Origin: Bifidobacterium breve
GTDB taxonomy: Bacteria; Actinomycetota; Actinomycetes; Nanopelagicales; Nanopelagicaceae
DNA length: 64,000 bases
NCBI GenBank assembly: GCA_945885625.1
Contig: CAMCYS010000003.1
Span: forward strand, 1-64,000
Reading direction: 5' to 3'
Part shown: positions 41,163-48,947 of the stretch, piece by piece
How the letters are laid out: each line of letters begins with the position of its first letter
How positions within the stretch are numbered: position 1 is the stretch's first letter
Program-made: the position numbers and the translations under genes
The notes under the pieces: generated by a model
Databases searched by the model: none
What the model saw: the letters and a program-made list of their open reading frames with translations, nothing else
Told to the model about the DNA's origin: nothing

Positions 41163-41198
41163 GCCGGCGAGGCCCTAGAAAGCCTCGCCGGCCTTTTC
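41163..41198 (+). terminator. rho-independent terminator between operon genes
   Basis: An 11-bp GC-rich stem GCCGGCGAGGC/GCCTCGCCGGC with the loop CCTAGAAA, followed by CTTTTCT. It lies 9 nt after the stop of the modular secreted protein and 20 nt before the next GH16 start. It should end or sharply reduce transcription, so the downstream GH16 depends on read-through or its own promoter. Confidence 0.85.
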
Positions 41199-41218
41199 TA
41201 GATTGAGGAATTAGGTAT

Positions 41219-42601
41219 ATGTATCGCAAAGTTCTAGCAGTGATTGCCGCACTAGTCTTAAGTGTCTCATCATTTTCAGTAATTGCGGCACACGGTGAAG
41301 AGGCAAATAAGCCGCTAACTTTGCCAAAAATTACCGCTGGGTCAACTGGATATACCTTCAAGGCCACGCCAGCTAAGTGGGCAGATAACGGCCCGAGCTC
41401 ATTTCAATGGCTTTTAAACGGTAAAGCTTTACCAACTTCAGGTCTAACTTTGAAGCTAAAAAGTATTGATAAGAAGAAAAAACTGCAGTTTAGCGAGGCA
41501 CATATTTTTGATGACGGAACAACAGTCACTGCGAGATCAAACATAATTACGATCGGCAATGTACTTCTATCCGAGTCTTTAACTATTCGTGTGCGACCAA
41601 GTGATGACAAAGTCATGGAAATTGCCATGCTTCCACAGAGTATTCCTACAAATGCTAAGCCGTCATACCAATGGTATGTAGGATATTTTGAGATTAGAGG
41701 TGCGACTAAGAGCACTTACAATTTAAAAACCTCAGATTTAGGCACCGATATTTCGCTAGAAGTTAAGTTTTCGGCTAAAGGCTTTGTCACGGCAAAGCAG
41801 ACTTCTAATACCGTTGCCGTAGCAAATATAACTCGTAAATATGAACAGATTTGGTCGGAAGAATTCAATGGACCTGCTGGCGCACCTGCAGACCCAACTG
41901 TATGGATTGCCCAAAATGGCGATGGCGTCGCATTTGGCAATCGGGGCTGGGGAAATAATGAAAGACAATGGTATGACGATAAGGTTTCTTCTACTAATGG
42001 TTCGGGTTCTTATGTAATTAGAGCAACAACCGAGGGTGCGGGCGCAAATAACTGCTACTACAAAGGACCATGCGAGTGGTTGAGCACGAAATTAGTCACA
42101 AAAGACAAGGTTGGATTTAAGTACGGTCGTATCGAAGCTCGAATAAAGGGTCCAGTTGGTAAAGGAACTTGGGGCGCCTTCTGGATGTTAGGTGCAGATA
42201 TCGATGAACGTGGCTGGCCCGGTTGTGGTGAAATTGATGTAACCGAGTTACTCGGAAATCTTCCATCCACAAATCTCGGGTACATTCATGGCCCTGCCGG
42301 CAGTCGTGGTGAAAGAGTAGAAATGAAAACTCCACATGCATCGGAGTACCACACCTATGCTGTTGATTGGCTGCCTGACCAAATTCGATATTACTTAGAT
42401 GGTGTTCCCTTTTTAACGCTTGATAGGCGTGATCCAGGCTGGGTTTATGACCATGAGTTCTACATCATTATTAACTTAGCTATGGGTGGAAATCTAGGCG
42501 GAGAAATTGAAGCGAATCTGAAAGATTCCACAATGGAATTTGATTACATTCGGGTTTATTCAATCAATGGCATAGGCGAAGTAATTAAGCACAATGCATA
42601 A
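41219..42601 (+). CDS. secreted GH16 beta-glucanase with N-terminal Ig-like repeats
   Basis: 460 residues. Signal peptide (1-26), then two Ig-like repeats of about 85 residues (FQWLLNGKALPTSG; SYQWYVGYFEIRGATKSTYN) of a kind common in actinobacterial surface proteins. The GH16 domain runs from about 207 to 456 (EQIWSEEFNG; catalytic E338/D340/E343 in CGEIDVTE; FYIIINLAMGGNLGG). It should cleave beta-1,3-glucan outside the cell, with the repeats as spacer or binding domains. GAGG lies 10 nt before the ATG. A strong terminator precedes it. Confidence 0.9.
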   Translation: MYRKVLAVIAALVLSVSSFSVIAAHGEEANKPLTLPKITAGSTGYTFKATPAKWADNGPSSFQWLLNGKALPTSGLTLKLKSIDKKKKLQFSEAHIFDDGTTVTARSNIITIGNVLLSESLTIRVRPSDDKVMEIAMLPQSIPTNAKPSYQWYVGYFEIRGATKSTYNLKTSDLGTDISLEVKFSAKGFVTAKQTSNTVAVANITRKYEQIWSEEFNGPAGAPADPTVWIAQNGDGVAFGNRGWGNNERQWYDDKVSSTNGSGSYVIRATTEGAGANNCYYKGPCEWLSTKLVTKDKVGFKYGRIEARIKGPVGKGTWGAFWMLGADIDERGWPGCGEIDVTELLGNLPSTNLGYIHGPAGSRGERVEMKTPHASEYHTYAVDWLPDQIRYYLDGVPFLTLDRRDPGWVYDHEFYIIINLAMGGNLGGEIEANLKDSTMEFDYIRVYSINGIGEVIKHNA

Positions 42602-42618
42602 TTAACAAAGCATAAATA

Positions 42619-43422
42619 CTAGTACTTTACTGTTTTAACTTCGCCAATACCATCAATCATGAAGTGTTTGATATTAGCAATTTCAAGGTTACTTGTCTGC
42701 AGATCAGGATCTACTTCCCCTACGAACCAGCCACCAATTGCTTGATTTATAATTAGGTAGAAATAGCCATTAAACGGCCACTCTTTACCTGCAAAATCAC
42801 CTTGACCGCGAGTGAACTTTTGAAACGAATGATCGTTAAAGAACCATTCAATTGAGTCCTCCCGCCAATCAATTGCGAATCGGTTAAAGCTCTCTGATAA
42901 GTCAGTCAAACTTTCATGGAAACCAGTTATTCCAGATTCTCCTGCGTAACCCGTTGCGTGCAGCGTTCCTTGAATTGTTCTTGGCTTGGCTCCGTTTCCC
43001 TCAAAGAGATCGATCTCACCACATGCTGGCCAAGCAGTACCTTCAGAAATACTTTTGCCTAGCAGCCAGAGAGCAGGCCAAGTTCCCACACCTTTTGGCA
43101 TTTTGGCTGAAATTTCAAGGTATCCATATTTAAAAAAGACCTTGCCGTTGGTATGAATCTTTCCGCTCGTCCATTCAGCAGGACCGTAATAAGTTTCAAT
43201 GTGCGAAACACCTTCTTCGCGAGCTGCTGTAATTGTCAATCCGTTGTCTGCATTCAAAGAATTGGTTGTGTAAAACTCACGTTCATGATTTCCCCACCCA
43301 ACCAAGCCATGTTGTGAGCCATCACCTAAGTCAGGTGTCCAGAATTCGGGATTTGGCTGTCCGTCACAAGTTGGCAGAAATTCTTCGCACCAGAGCAATG
43401 TTTTCGCATCTGAACTTAACAT
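42619..43422 (-). CDS. GH16 beta-glucanase without signal peptide (predicted cytoplasmic)
   Basis: 267 residues from the second in-frame ATG at 43422, which has GGAGG 5 nt upstream; the first ATG at 43434 would overlap that sequence. It starts MLSSDAKTLLWCEEFLP, directly in the GH16 fold with no signal peptide. The catalytic motif is E136/D138/E141 in CGEIDLFE, with FYLIINQAIGGWFVG later. A cytoplasmic GH16 next to a GH1 gene suggests intracellular trimming of imported laminari-oligosaccharides. It is divergent from GH1 across the second LacI-type operator. Confidence 0.87.
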   Translation of the reverse strand: MLSSDAKTLLWCEEFLPTCDGQPNPEFWTPDLGDGSQHGLVGWGNHEREFYTTNSLNADNGLTITAAREEGVSHIETYYGPAEWTSGKIHTNGKVFFKYGYLEISAKMPKGVGTWPALWLLGKSISEGTAWPACGEIDLFEGNGAKPRTIQGTLHATGYAGESGITGFHESLTDLSESFNRFAIDWREDSIEWFFNDHSFQKFTRGQGDFAGKEWPFNGYFYLIINQAIGGWFVGEVDPDLQTSNLEIANIKHFMIDGIGEVKTVKY

Positions 43423-43455
43423 TCTGGCCTCCATATAGGATAGGGTTCGAGAGTA

Positions 43456-43478
43456 TGTAACCGCTTTCAGAGGCGGTT
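43456..43478. promoter_or_regulatory. second LacI-type operator, within a larger palindrome
   Basis: TGTAACCGCTTTCA at 43456-43469 differs at one position from the site at 36323. The AACCGC arm is also repeated inverted as GCGGTT at 43473-43478, making a second palindrome with an 8-base loop. It lies between the divergent cytoplasmic GH16 and GH1 genes. Confidence 0.7.
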
Positions 43479-43537
43479 TATAGGGCTCTTGTATGAAAGT
43501 ATAAGGGTAGAAATTGCCGAAATGGAGTTCAAGGTTT

Positions 43538-44923
43538 ATGTCTCACGCTTTTCCAGATGACTTCCTTTGGGGCACAGCAACTGCCAGTTACCAAATCGAA
43601 GGCGCTGCACAAAAAGATGGTCGTGGCGTGAGCATATGGGACACCTTTAGTAAAACTCCTGGCAAAGTTGTAGGTAGCGATAACGGTGATGTTGCGTGCG
43701 ATCACTACCATCGTTATCCAGAAGATATTGAAATTATGAAAGATTTAGGCGTTAAGGCATATCGTTTTTCAATTGCTTGGCCAAGACTTTTCCCAAATGG
43801 CGATGGAGTTCGTGAAGAGCGCGGTTTCAATTTTTACAATAACTTAATTGACTCGCTCATTGAAGCTGGTATTGAACCTATGGTGACTTTGTACCACTGG
43901 GATCTTCCGCAGCAACTAGAAGATGCAGGCGGTTGGGCAAACAGAGCAACAGCTAAAGCATTTGCAGATTACGCACTTGCGTGTGCTGATGAATTTGGTG
44001 ATCGAGTGAATAACTGGATTACTTTGAATGAGCCTTGGTGTGTAGCGTGGTTGGGTTATTCAATTGGAGTTCATGCACCTGGTAAAAAAGATCACGCGCT
44101 GGCAATTGCAGCCTCTCATCACACAGCTCTTGCTCACTCAATGGCAACTCAAGCAATAAAGAGCATTCGCCCAAATGCTCAAGTTGGCTTAACCGTGAAC
44201 ATGACAAATCACCATTTGGAAAATCCCGAGAATCCTGAACTAGTAACTCTTAATGCGCTTCTTGATTCAAATATAAATCGTTGGTGGATTGAAGCAATGC
44301 TTTATGGCAAGTATCCAACAAATATTCTTGAGTACTACGGTAAAGCGCTGACCGATGTACTTCTTCCTGGTGATCAAGAATTACTTAAGGTAAAGCCTGA
44401 TTTCCTTGGTATTAATTATTATTCTGATTCATTCTTGCGTAATCCTCGCCCCGAAGATTTGTTAGATAACGGACCAGGAATCTTCCCATTCCCGCAAAAA
44501 GGCGATAATTCGCCACCCGCACACTTGGCGGAGTCCCTCACAGCCATGGGTTGGGTTGTTACGCCTGAAGGTCTCGGCAATTTAGTAGCGCGAGTTCATC
44601 GTGACTACCCTGAGATTCCTTATCTAATGATTACCGAGAATGGCTCCTCATATGAAGATTTGGTTGAGGCCGACGAAAGCATTAACGATGTTGAAAGAAC
44701 TTCTTATCTAGTACGACACCTACAGTCTCTTCAGAAAGCGATCGCTTCCGGCGTGCCAGTAAAGGGCTACTTCGCTTGGTCACTACTGGACAATTTTGAA
44801 TGGGCTGAAGGTTATGCGAAGCGATTTGGCTTAGTTCGAGTTGACTATAAAACCTTGGCGAGAACTCCCAAGTTGAGCGCTAAAAAGTATAAAGAAATTA
44901 TTGCATCCAATAGCCCTAGCTAG
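43538..44923 (+). CDS. GH1 beta-glucosidase
   Basis: 461 residues from ATG 43538; the in-frame TTG at 43514 precedes the family's usual start. DFLWGTATASYQIEGA opens the fold, the acid/base is about E165 in LNEPW and the nucleophile about E367 in ITENGSS; WSLLDNFEW is near the C-terminus. No signal peptide, so it is cytoplasmic. It should release glucose from beta-linked oligosaccharides, completing the pathway of this locus. Its stop overlaps the convergent LacI stop by 4 nt. Confidence 0.94.
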   Translation: MSHAFPDDFLWGTATASYQIEGAAQKDGRGVSIWDTFSKTPGKVVGSDNGDVACDHYHRYPEDIEIMKDLGVKAYRFSIAWPRLFPNGDGVREERGFNFYNNLIDSLIEAGIEPMVTLYHWDLPQQLEDAGGWANRATAKAFADYALACADEFGDRVNNWITLNEPWCVAWLGYSIGVHAPGKKDHALAIAASHHTALAHSMATQAIKSIRPNAQVGLTVNMTNHHLENPENPELVTLNALLDSNINRWWIEAMLYGKYPTNILEYYGKALTDVLLPGDQELLKVKPDFLGINYYSDSFLRNPRPEDLLDNGPGIFPFPQKGDNSPPAHLAESLTAMGWVVTPEGLGNLVARVHRDYPEIPYLMITENGSSYEDLVEADESINDVERTSYLVRHLQSLQKAIASGVPVKGYFAWSLLDNFEWAEGYAKRFGLVRVDYKTLARTPKLSAKKYKEIIASNSPS

Positions 44924-45954
44924 CTCTTGGCGGTTGACTCTCTAGCTACCAGTTTTACCGGCAACATTTTCTTGGTGACTTCAGATCCTCCAAGCGCTGC
45001 CACCAACATATTTGCTACCTCGGCACCTAGTTCACGAGTTGGCTGATGGATACTTGAGAGCGCAGGTACTGAACGCGTAGCAACTGGTGAATTATCAAAA
45101 CCAATGACTTTTACTTGTTTAGGAACTGATATTTTATTTTGCAACAGTACATTTATGGCGCCTAGAGCGCTCAAGTCGTTTCCAGCAAAGATTCCATCAA
45201 ATGCAATCTTCTTCTTTAGAAACTCGCGAACAACTTCCTCGGCTTTAGAAGATGAATAATCACCAGTCAAAATTGAAGTTGGCGAGATTTCTCGACCAGC
45301 CTCTGAGATAGCTTTTTCAAAACCTTCAAATCGATCTCGCCCTGACTGCAGTTTTAAATCTCCAGTAATCACAACTATTTTCTTACAGCCCTGCGAAATC
45401 AAATGTTTTGTGGCTAAATAGCCACCTTGCACGTTATCAACGTCGACGTAAGGGAATTTTTCTGAACCACCCAAATCTCCACCAAAAACCACTGGGACAC
45501 CTTTAGGAAGTAAGCGCTCAAAACTCTTTACCGAACGGTGCCAGCTAAACATGGCGATTCCATCAACTTGAGCTTTTCGGAGTGATTCAAAGAGAGAGTC
45601 TTCGCTACCGGTTTTCGGGCGAATCAGAAGCAGAGGTTGCATACCCGCATCAGAAATTGCGGTGGTAAATCCCTGAACCACCAAACCCCAGAATGGATTC
45701 AGGAAGAATTCTTCACTGGATTCCTCAAGTACCAGGGCAACAAGTCCGCTGCGCCCGCCAGCAAGTCTGCGAGCCGTGGTGTTTGGCACGAAGTTATATT
45801 TCTTGATTGCCCTGCGAACTGCCTTTTCAGTTTCTGGTGAAACTTTTGCGCTGCCATTTATAACCCGGGAAACGGTGGCACGACTAACGCCGGCAGTTTC
45901 AGCGACTAAATCAATAGTAACCTCAACGCTTCGGGAAGTGCTTTTGGCGGTCAC
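44920..45954 (-). CDS. LacI family transcriptional regulator
   Basis: 344 residues. The N-terminal helix-turn-helix with hinge helix (TIDLVAETAGVSRATVSRVING, FVPNTTARRLAGG) is followed by a periplasmic-binding-like ligand domain (VPVVFGGDLGG, GIFAGNDLSALGA, KVIGFDNSPVA). It probably represses the glucan genes through the palindromes at 36323 and 43456, released by a sugar (inference). Start GTG at 45954, with TAGAAT at 45961-45966 six nt upstream, so the mRNA is probably leaderless. No copy of the operator is visible at its own promoter. Confidence 0.92.
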   Translation of the reverse strand: MTAKSTSRSVEVTIDLVAETAGVSRATVSRVINGSAKVSPETEKAVRRAIKKYNFVPNTTARRLAGGRSGLVALVLEESSEEFFLNPFWGLVVQGFTTAISDAGMQPLLLIRPKTGSEDSLFESLRKAQVDGIAMFSWHRSVKSFERLLPKGVPVVFGGDLGGSEKFPYVDVDNVQGGYLATKHLISQGCKKIVVITGDLKLQSGRDRFEGFEKAISEAGREISPTSILTGDYSSSKAEEVVREFLKKKIAFDGIFAGNDLSALGAINVLLQNKISVPKQVKVIGFDNSPVATRSVPALSSIHQPTRELGAEVANMLVAALGGSEVTKKMLPVKLVARESTAKS

Positions 45955-45972
45955 CCGATAATTCTAGGTGAA

Positions 45973-46335
45973 TTAAAGTGATGTGGCTACAAAAACATTC
46001 GCCAATGTAAGCGCGATTAGCCCAGCCCAGAGGCCATTTGATACTTGAGTTTTCTTCTTATTTATAATGGTAAGCACTAAAATAACCAGAAGAACAAGGA
46101 ACTTAACTCCAACTTTGCCGTGCTCTGGTTCCGCGTACTTAACTGCATCTGTTGCGTGCAAATAACTGTTAATCCCGACTAAGGCGATACCAGTAACCAA
46201 TGCTGTGAGCATTGAATGCAAGAAGCCAACGTGAATCGATTTCTTTGACTTAGGCAGCGCAGTTAGTAAAAGTGCCAAGCCGCCCAAGATAGAAAGAATA
46301 TGGATGATGAGAAAAATGGTTTTAACAGTGCTCAT
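45973..46335 (-). CDS. small membrane protein of four predicted helices
   Basis: 120 residues from the ATG at 46335 (MSTVKTIFLIIHILSI), preferred because TATTAT (46342-46347) lies exactly 6 nt upstream; the longer reading adds an improbable MYRLYYFH tail. About four hydrophobic segments with short basic loops (KSKKS, NKKKT). I do not recognise the family. It starts within 70 nt of the divergent gene at 46405. Confidence 0.65.
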   Translation of the reverse strand: MSTVKTIFLIIHILSILGGLALLLTALPKSKKSIHVGFLHSMLTALVTGIALVGINSYLHATDAVKYAEPEHGKVGVKFLVLLVILVLTIINKKKTQVSNGLWAGLIALTLANVFVATSL

Positions 46336-46404
46336 GTGAAAATAATAGAGGCGATACACGCAGATTCATGGCTATTTCAGAGAACAAAGGAGCATAATTT
46401 GGGT

Positions 46405-46782
46405 ATGGCAACCACCAAGAAAGCTCCAGTTAAGAAATCAGCAGCTAAGGCCCCAGCAAAGGCTCAAGTAATTCAGCCGATTTACCAACAATCGAAAATT
46501 GATTGGCGTTCGCTTTATCTTTACGCCGTCTGCTTGATCACTCTTATGGTCTGTCTTTTCTCGCTGGTTTCATTAATTAGAAGTGGCGTAAATGTGGCAT
46601 ATCCGGATCCAGCATATGTAGATCCTTATGCAACTGCACCAAAAGTAGATTCAGCAGTCATTGCGGAGCAAGTTAAAGATCAGAACCAACGTCAAGCCGT
46701 AAAAAGCGCGATTGACGCAGTTACAACTTTGATTATTGCTGGGCCACTTTACGTTTATCACTGGCGTTTAGCTCGTAAATAA
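46405..46782 (+). CDS. membrane protein with Lys/Ala-rich N-terminus
   Basis: 125 residues from ATG 46405, supported by CATAAT (46393-46398) six nt upstream; the in-frame extension to 46300 would run antisense through the divergent gene's promoter. The N-terminus is a Lys/Ala/Pro-rich tail, then a helix (about 34-56, LYLYAVCLITLMVCLF), an acidic middle (YPDPAYVDPYATAP) and a C-terminal helix. It loosely resembles DUF5671-type proteins, but this is uncertain. The function is unknown. Confidence 0.6.
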   Translation: MATTKKAPVKKSAAKAPAKAQVIQPIYQQSKIDWRSLYLYAVCLITLMVCLFSLVSLIRSGVNVAYPDPAYVDPYATAPKVDSAVIAEQVKDQNQRQAVKSAIDAVTTLIIAGPLYVYHWRLARK

Positions 46783-46787
46783 GTTGC

Positions 46788-47501
46788 ATGCAAAAGTCTA
46801 AGTACGTTTTGGTGATTGCTGCGCTTCTTGCTTTTGGGTTAGCACCAGCACAAGGCGCGCTTAAAGTTGCAAGAATTTATGATGGTGACACCGTAACTAT
46901 GGCCGATGGTATGAAGATTCGCCTTCTACAAATTGATGCCCCAGAACTTGCTGAAGGCGAATGCTTTGCTAAAGAATCTAAAGCTGCTCTAGTTAATATC
47001 TTGGCGAAAAAAGGAACTCTTGCCTTAAAGGCAGATCCGGCTTCGGCTTCGTTTGATCGTTATGGCCGAGCGCTTCGATACATTTTTGTGGGAAAAGTAA
47101 ATGTAAATCTTGAGATGGTGAAAATTGGCGCAGCAGCCCCATATTTCTATCAAGGCGAAAAAGGGATTTACTCAAAAGCGATGTTAAAGGCCGCTCAAGA
47201 TGCCAAGTTATACAAAGTAGGTTTATGGAAAGCTTGCCCTGGTACGCAATTGGTTCCAACTAAAGCAATAACAACTTATAAAGCCGTTGGAACTCCGGTT
47301 GCTACGCCACTTAACACTCCTGCTGCCGTACCAAGTGCTGCAACAGGATGTGATCCGAACTACGCCGGCTGTATTCCGCTTTATCCACCTGACTTGAATT
47401 GCAGCGATATAAAGGCACTTGGCTTAGCACCAGTTACAGTAATTGGTAAAGATCCGCACAGATTAGATGGCGACGGCGATGGTAAAGCCTGCACTAGCTA
47501 G
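46788..47501 (+). CDS. secreted thermonuclease-like nuclease with C-terminal Excalibur-like calcium motif
   Basis: 237 residues: signal peptide 1-23, SNase domain about 24-150 with IYDGDTVTM, IRLLQIDAPE and FDRYGRALRYIF (the Arg/Asp/Glu active-site region), a Thr/Pro/Ala linker, then a Cys-rich end with LDGDGDGKACTS, the DxDxDGxxC pattern of Excalibur domains. It should cut extracellular DNA or RNA for nutrients. It lies 5 nt after the preceding membrane-protein gene. Confidence 0.88.
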   Translation: MQKSKYVLVIAALLAFGLAPAQGALKVARIYDGDTVTMADGMKIRLLQIDAPELAEGECFAKESKAALVNILAKKGTLALKADPASASFDRYGRALRYIFVGKVNVNLEMVKIGAAAPYFYQGEKGIYSKAMLKAAQDAKLYKVGLWKACPGTQLVPTKAITTYKAVGTPVATPLNTPAAVPSAATGCDPNYAGCIPLYPPDLNCSDIKALGLAPVTVIGKDPHRLDGDGDGKACTS

Positions 47502-47516
47502 TTATTCCACCGCAAA

Positions 47517-48944
47517 CTAACTATTCCACCACCAAGGATCATTACCGGTCGATGAATTAACCAATAATGATTGACGTCTAAAGAAACGGCGAATTGAAGC
47601 AGGACCCATACGTGAACCGCCAATACCGGAGTGCTTAAATGCTTGTTTTTCACCTTCATGCATAATCGCTGTTAACGATGCATCATTGATACTTATTGCG
47701 CCAGCATCAATCTGGCGACCAATGCGAATGCCATCTTCGAGAGTTGCAGCAAATACCGATCCAGATAGACCGTAAATAGTTGCATTAGCTAGTTCAATTG
47801 CTTGCTCTTCAGAATCAACTTTCATAATTGGCAAGATAGGAGCAAAAGTTTCTGCAGTCATGATTTTCATACTGTGATCAACATTAACCAAGATTGTTGC
47901 TTCGAGAAAATATCCACCACCAAGTTGCTTAACTTCACCACCACTAAGAGCCATGGCACCTTTTGCGTAAGCATCAGCTAAGTGTGCTTTGATTGTCTCA
48001 ACTTGATCAATTGCGATAATCGGTCCAAGAGCACCGCTATCTAAGTTTGGATAGTTGATTCCAATATTATTAGCCAGCGCTGCGATTTTTCCGACGAAAT
48101 CATCATAGATATCGGCATGGGCGTAAACGCGTTCGATTGATAAACATGATTGACCAGCGTTACCAGTTCCGCCCCAGAGAATTCCAGCAGCGGCGCGATC
48201 AATATCAGCACCAGGTAGAACAATCGCTGGGTCTTTGCCACCGAGCTCTAATGAAACAGGTGTGAAAGCTTTGGCACCGGCTGCCGCGATCAACTCACCA
48301 ACTTCGGTACTTCCGGTAAAACAAACAAAATCAACTTGCGGAATTAACGCTTGGCCAACTTCAGCAGCACCTTCAACAGTTCCAAAGAGATCGCGCAGTA
48401 CTGGTACACGTTCAATTGAACGAGCTAATGGCGCTAAGAATCTTGGCGTGACTTCACTTGGCTTGATTATTACTGCACAACCGGCAGCTAGTGCAGGGAT
48501 GGCATCGATGCAGCCAAGTAGCAGTGGGAAATTCCAGGGGCTAATAACACCAACTAGTTGGTAAGGGCGAAAAGAGGGATGAATTGTTACGCCAGGCAGT
48601 TGAGCCTTCTGACTATCTGATTCATCCATCAAGGATGGTGCCATCTTTGCCCAACGTTCGATGCCAGCTAGAGTGACTTGAAGTTCTAGCTTGCTCTCTG
48701 TGATACGACCAGTATCTTCATAAAGTGCTTGGACTATTGCATCGCCTTCTTTTTGAAGTTCGGCATGCCATTGCATCAAAATTTCGCCGCGCTTTACCGC
48801 ACCGATTGCTTCCCAATTCTTTTGCGCGCCACGCAACTTAGAAACTAGAGCAGATAATTCATTAGATGTCGGTGCAGCTAAATCACGATCAACTTCGCTA
48901 GTTCGTGGGTTACGAACCTTTACATCTGAATCTAATCGCGACAT
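47517..48944 (-). CDS. NAD(P)-dependent aldehyde dehydrogenase
   Basis: 475 residues. PWNFPLLLGCIDAIPALAAG and FTGSTEVG mark the cofactor domain, the general base is about E233 in ELGGKDP and the nucleophile about C267 in GNAGQSCLS. The family includes succinate-semialdehyde and aromatic aldehyde dehydrogenases; the substrate is not readable. It is last in a minus-strand trio with the nitrilase-like and NTF2-like genes, separated from the former by 3 nt, so it likely works with them. Confidence 0.9.
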   Translation of the reverse strand: MSRLDSDVKVRNPRTSEVDRDLAAPTSNELSALVSKLRGAQKNWEAIGAVKRGEILMQWHAELQKEGDAIVQALYEDTGRITESKLELQVTLAGIERWAKMAPSLMDESDSQKAQLPGVTIHPSFRPYQLVGVISPWNFPLLLGCIDAIPALAAGCAVIIKPSEVTPRFLAPLARSIERVPVLRDLFGTVEGAAEVGQALIPQVDFVCFTGSTEVGELIAAAGAKAFTPVSLELGGKDPAIVLPGADIDRAAAGILWGGTGNAGQSCLSIERVYAHADIYDDFVGKIAALANNIGINYPNLDSGALGPIIAIDQVETIKAHLADAYAKGAMALSGGEVKQLGGGYFLEATILVNVDHSMKIMTAETFAPILPIMKVDSEEQAIELANATIYGLSGSVFAATLEDGIRIGRQIDAGAISINDASLTAIMHEGEKQAFKHSGIGGSRMGPASIRRFFRRQSLLVNSSTGNDPWWWNS

Positions 48945-48947
48945 TAC

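Noticed and set aside
34045-46400. Prophage or genomic island with integrase at the tRNA pair
   Set aside because: No integrase, transposase or direct repeat of a tRNA end was seen; the glucan locus is only next to the tRNAs.
47000-47260. Minus-strand frame inside the nuclease gene
   Set aside because: Antisense shadow without family motifs.
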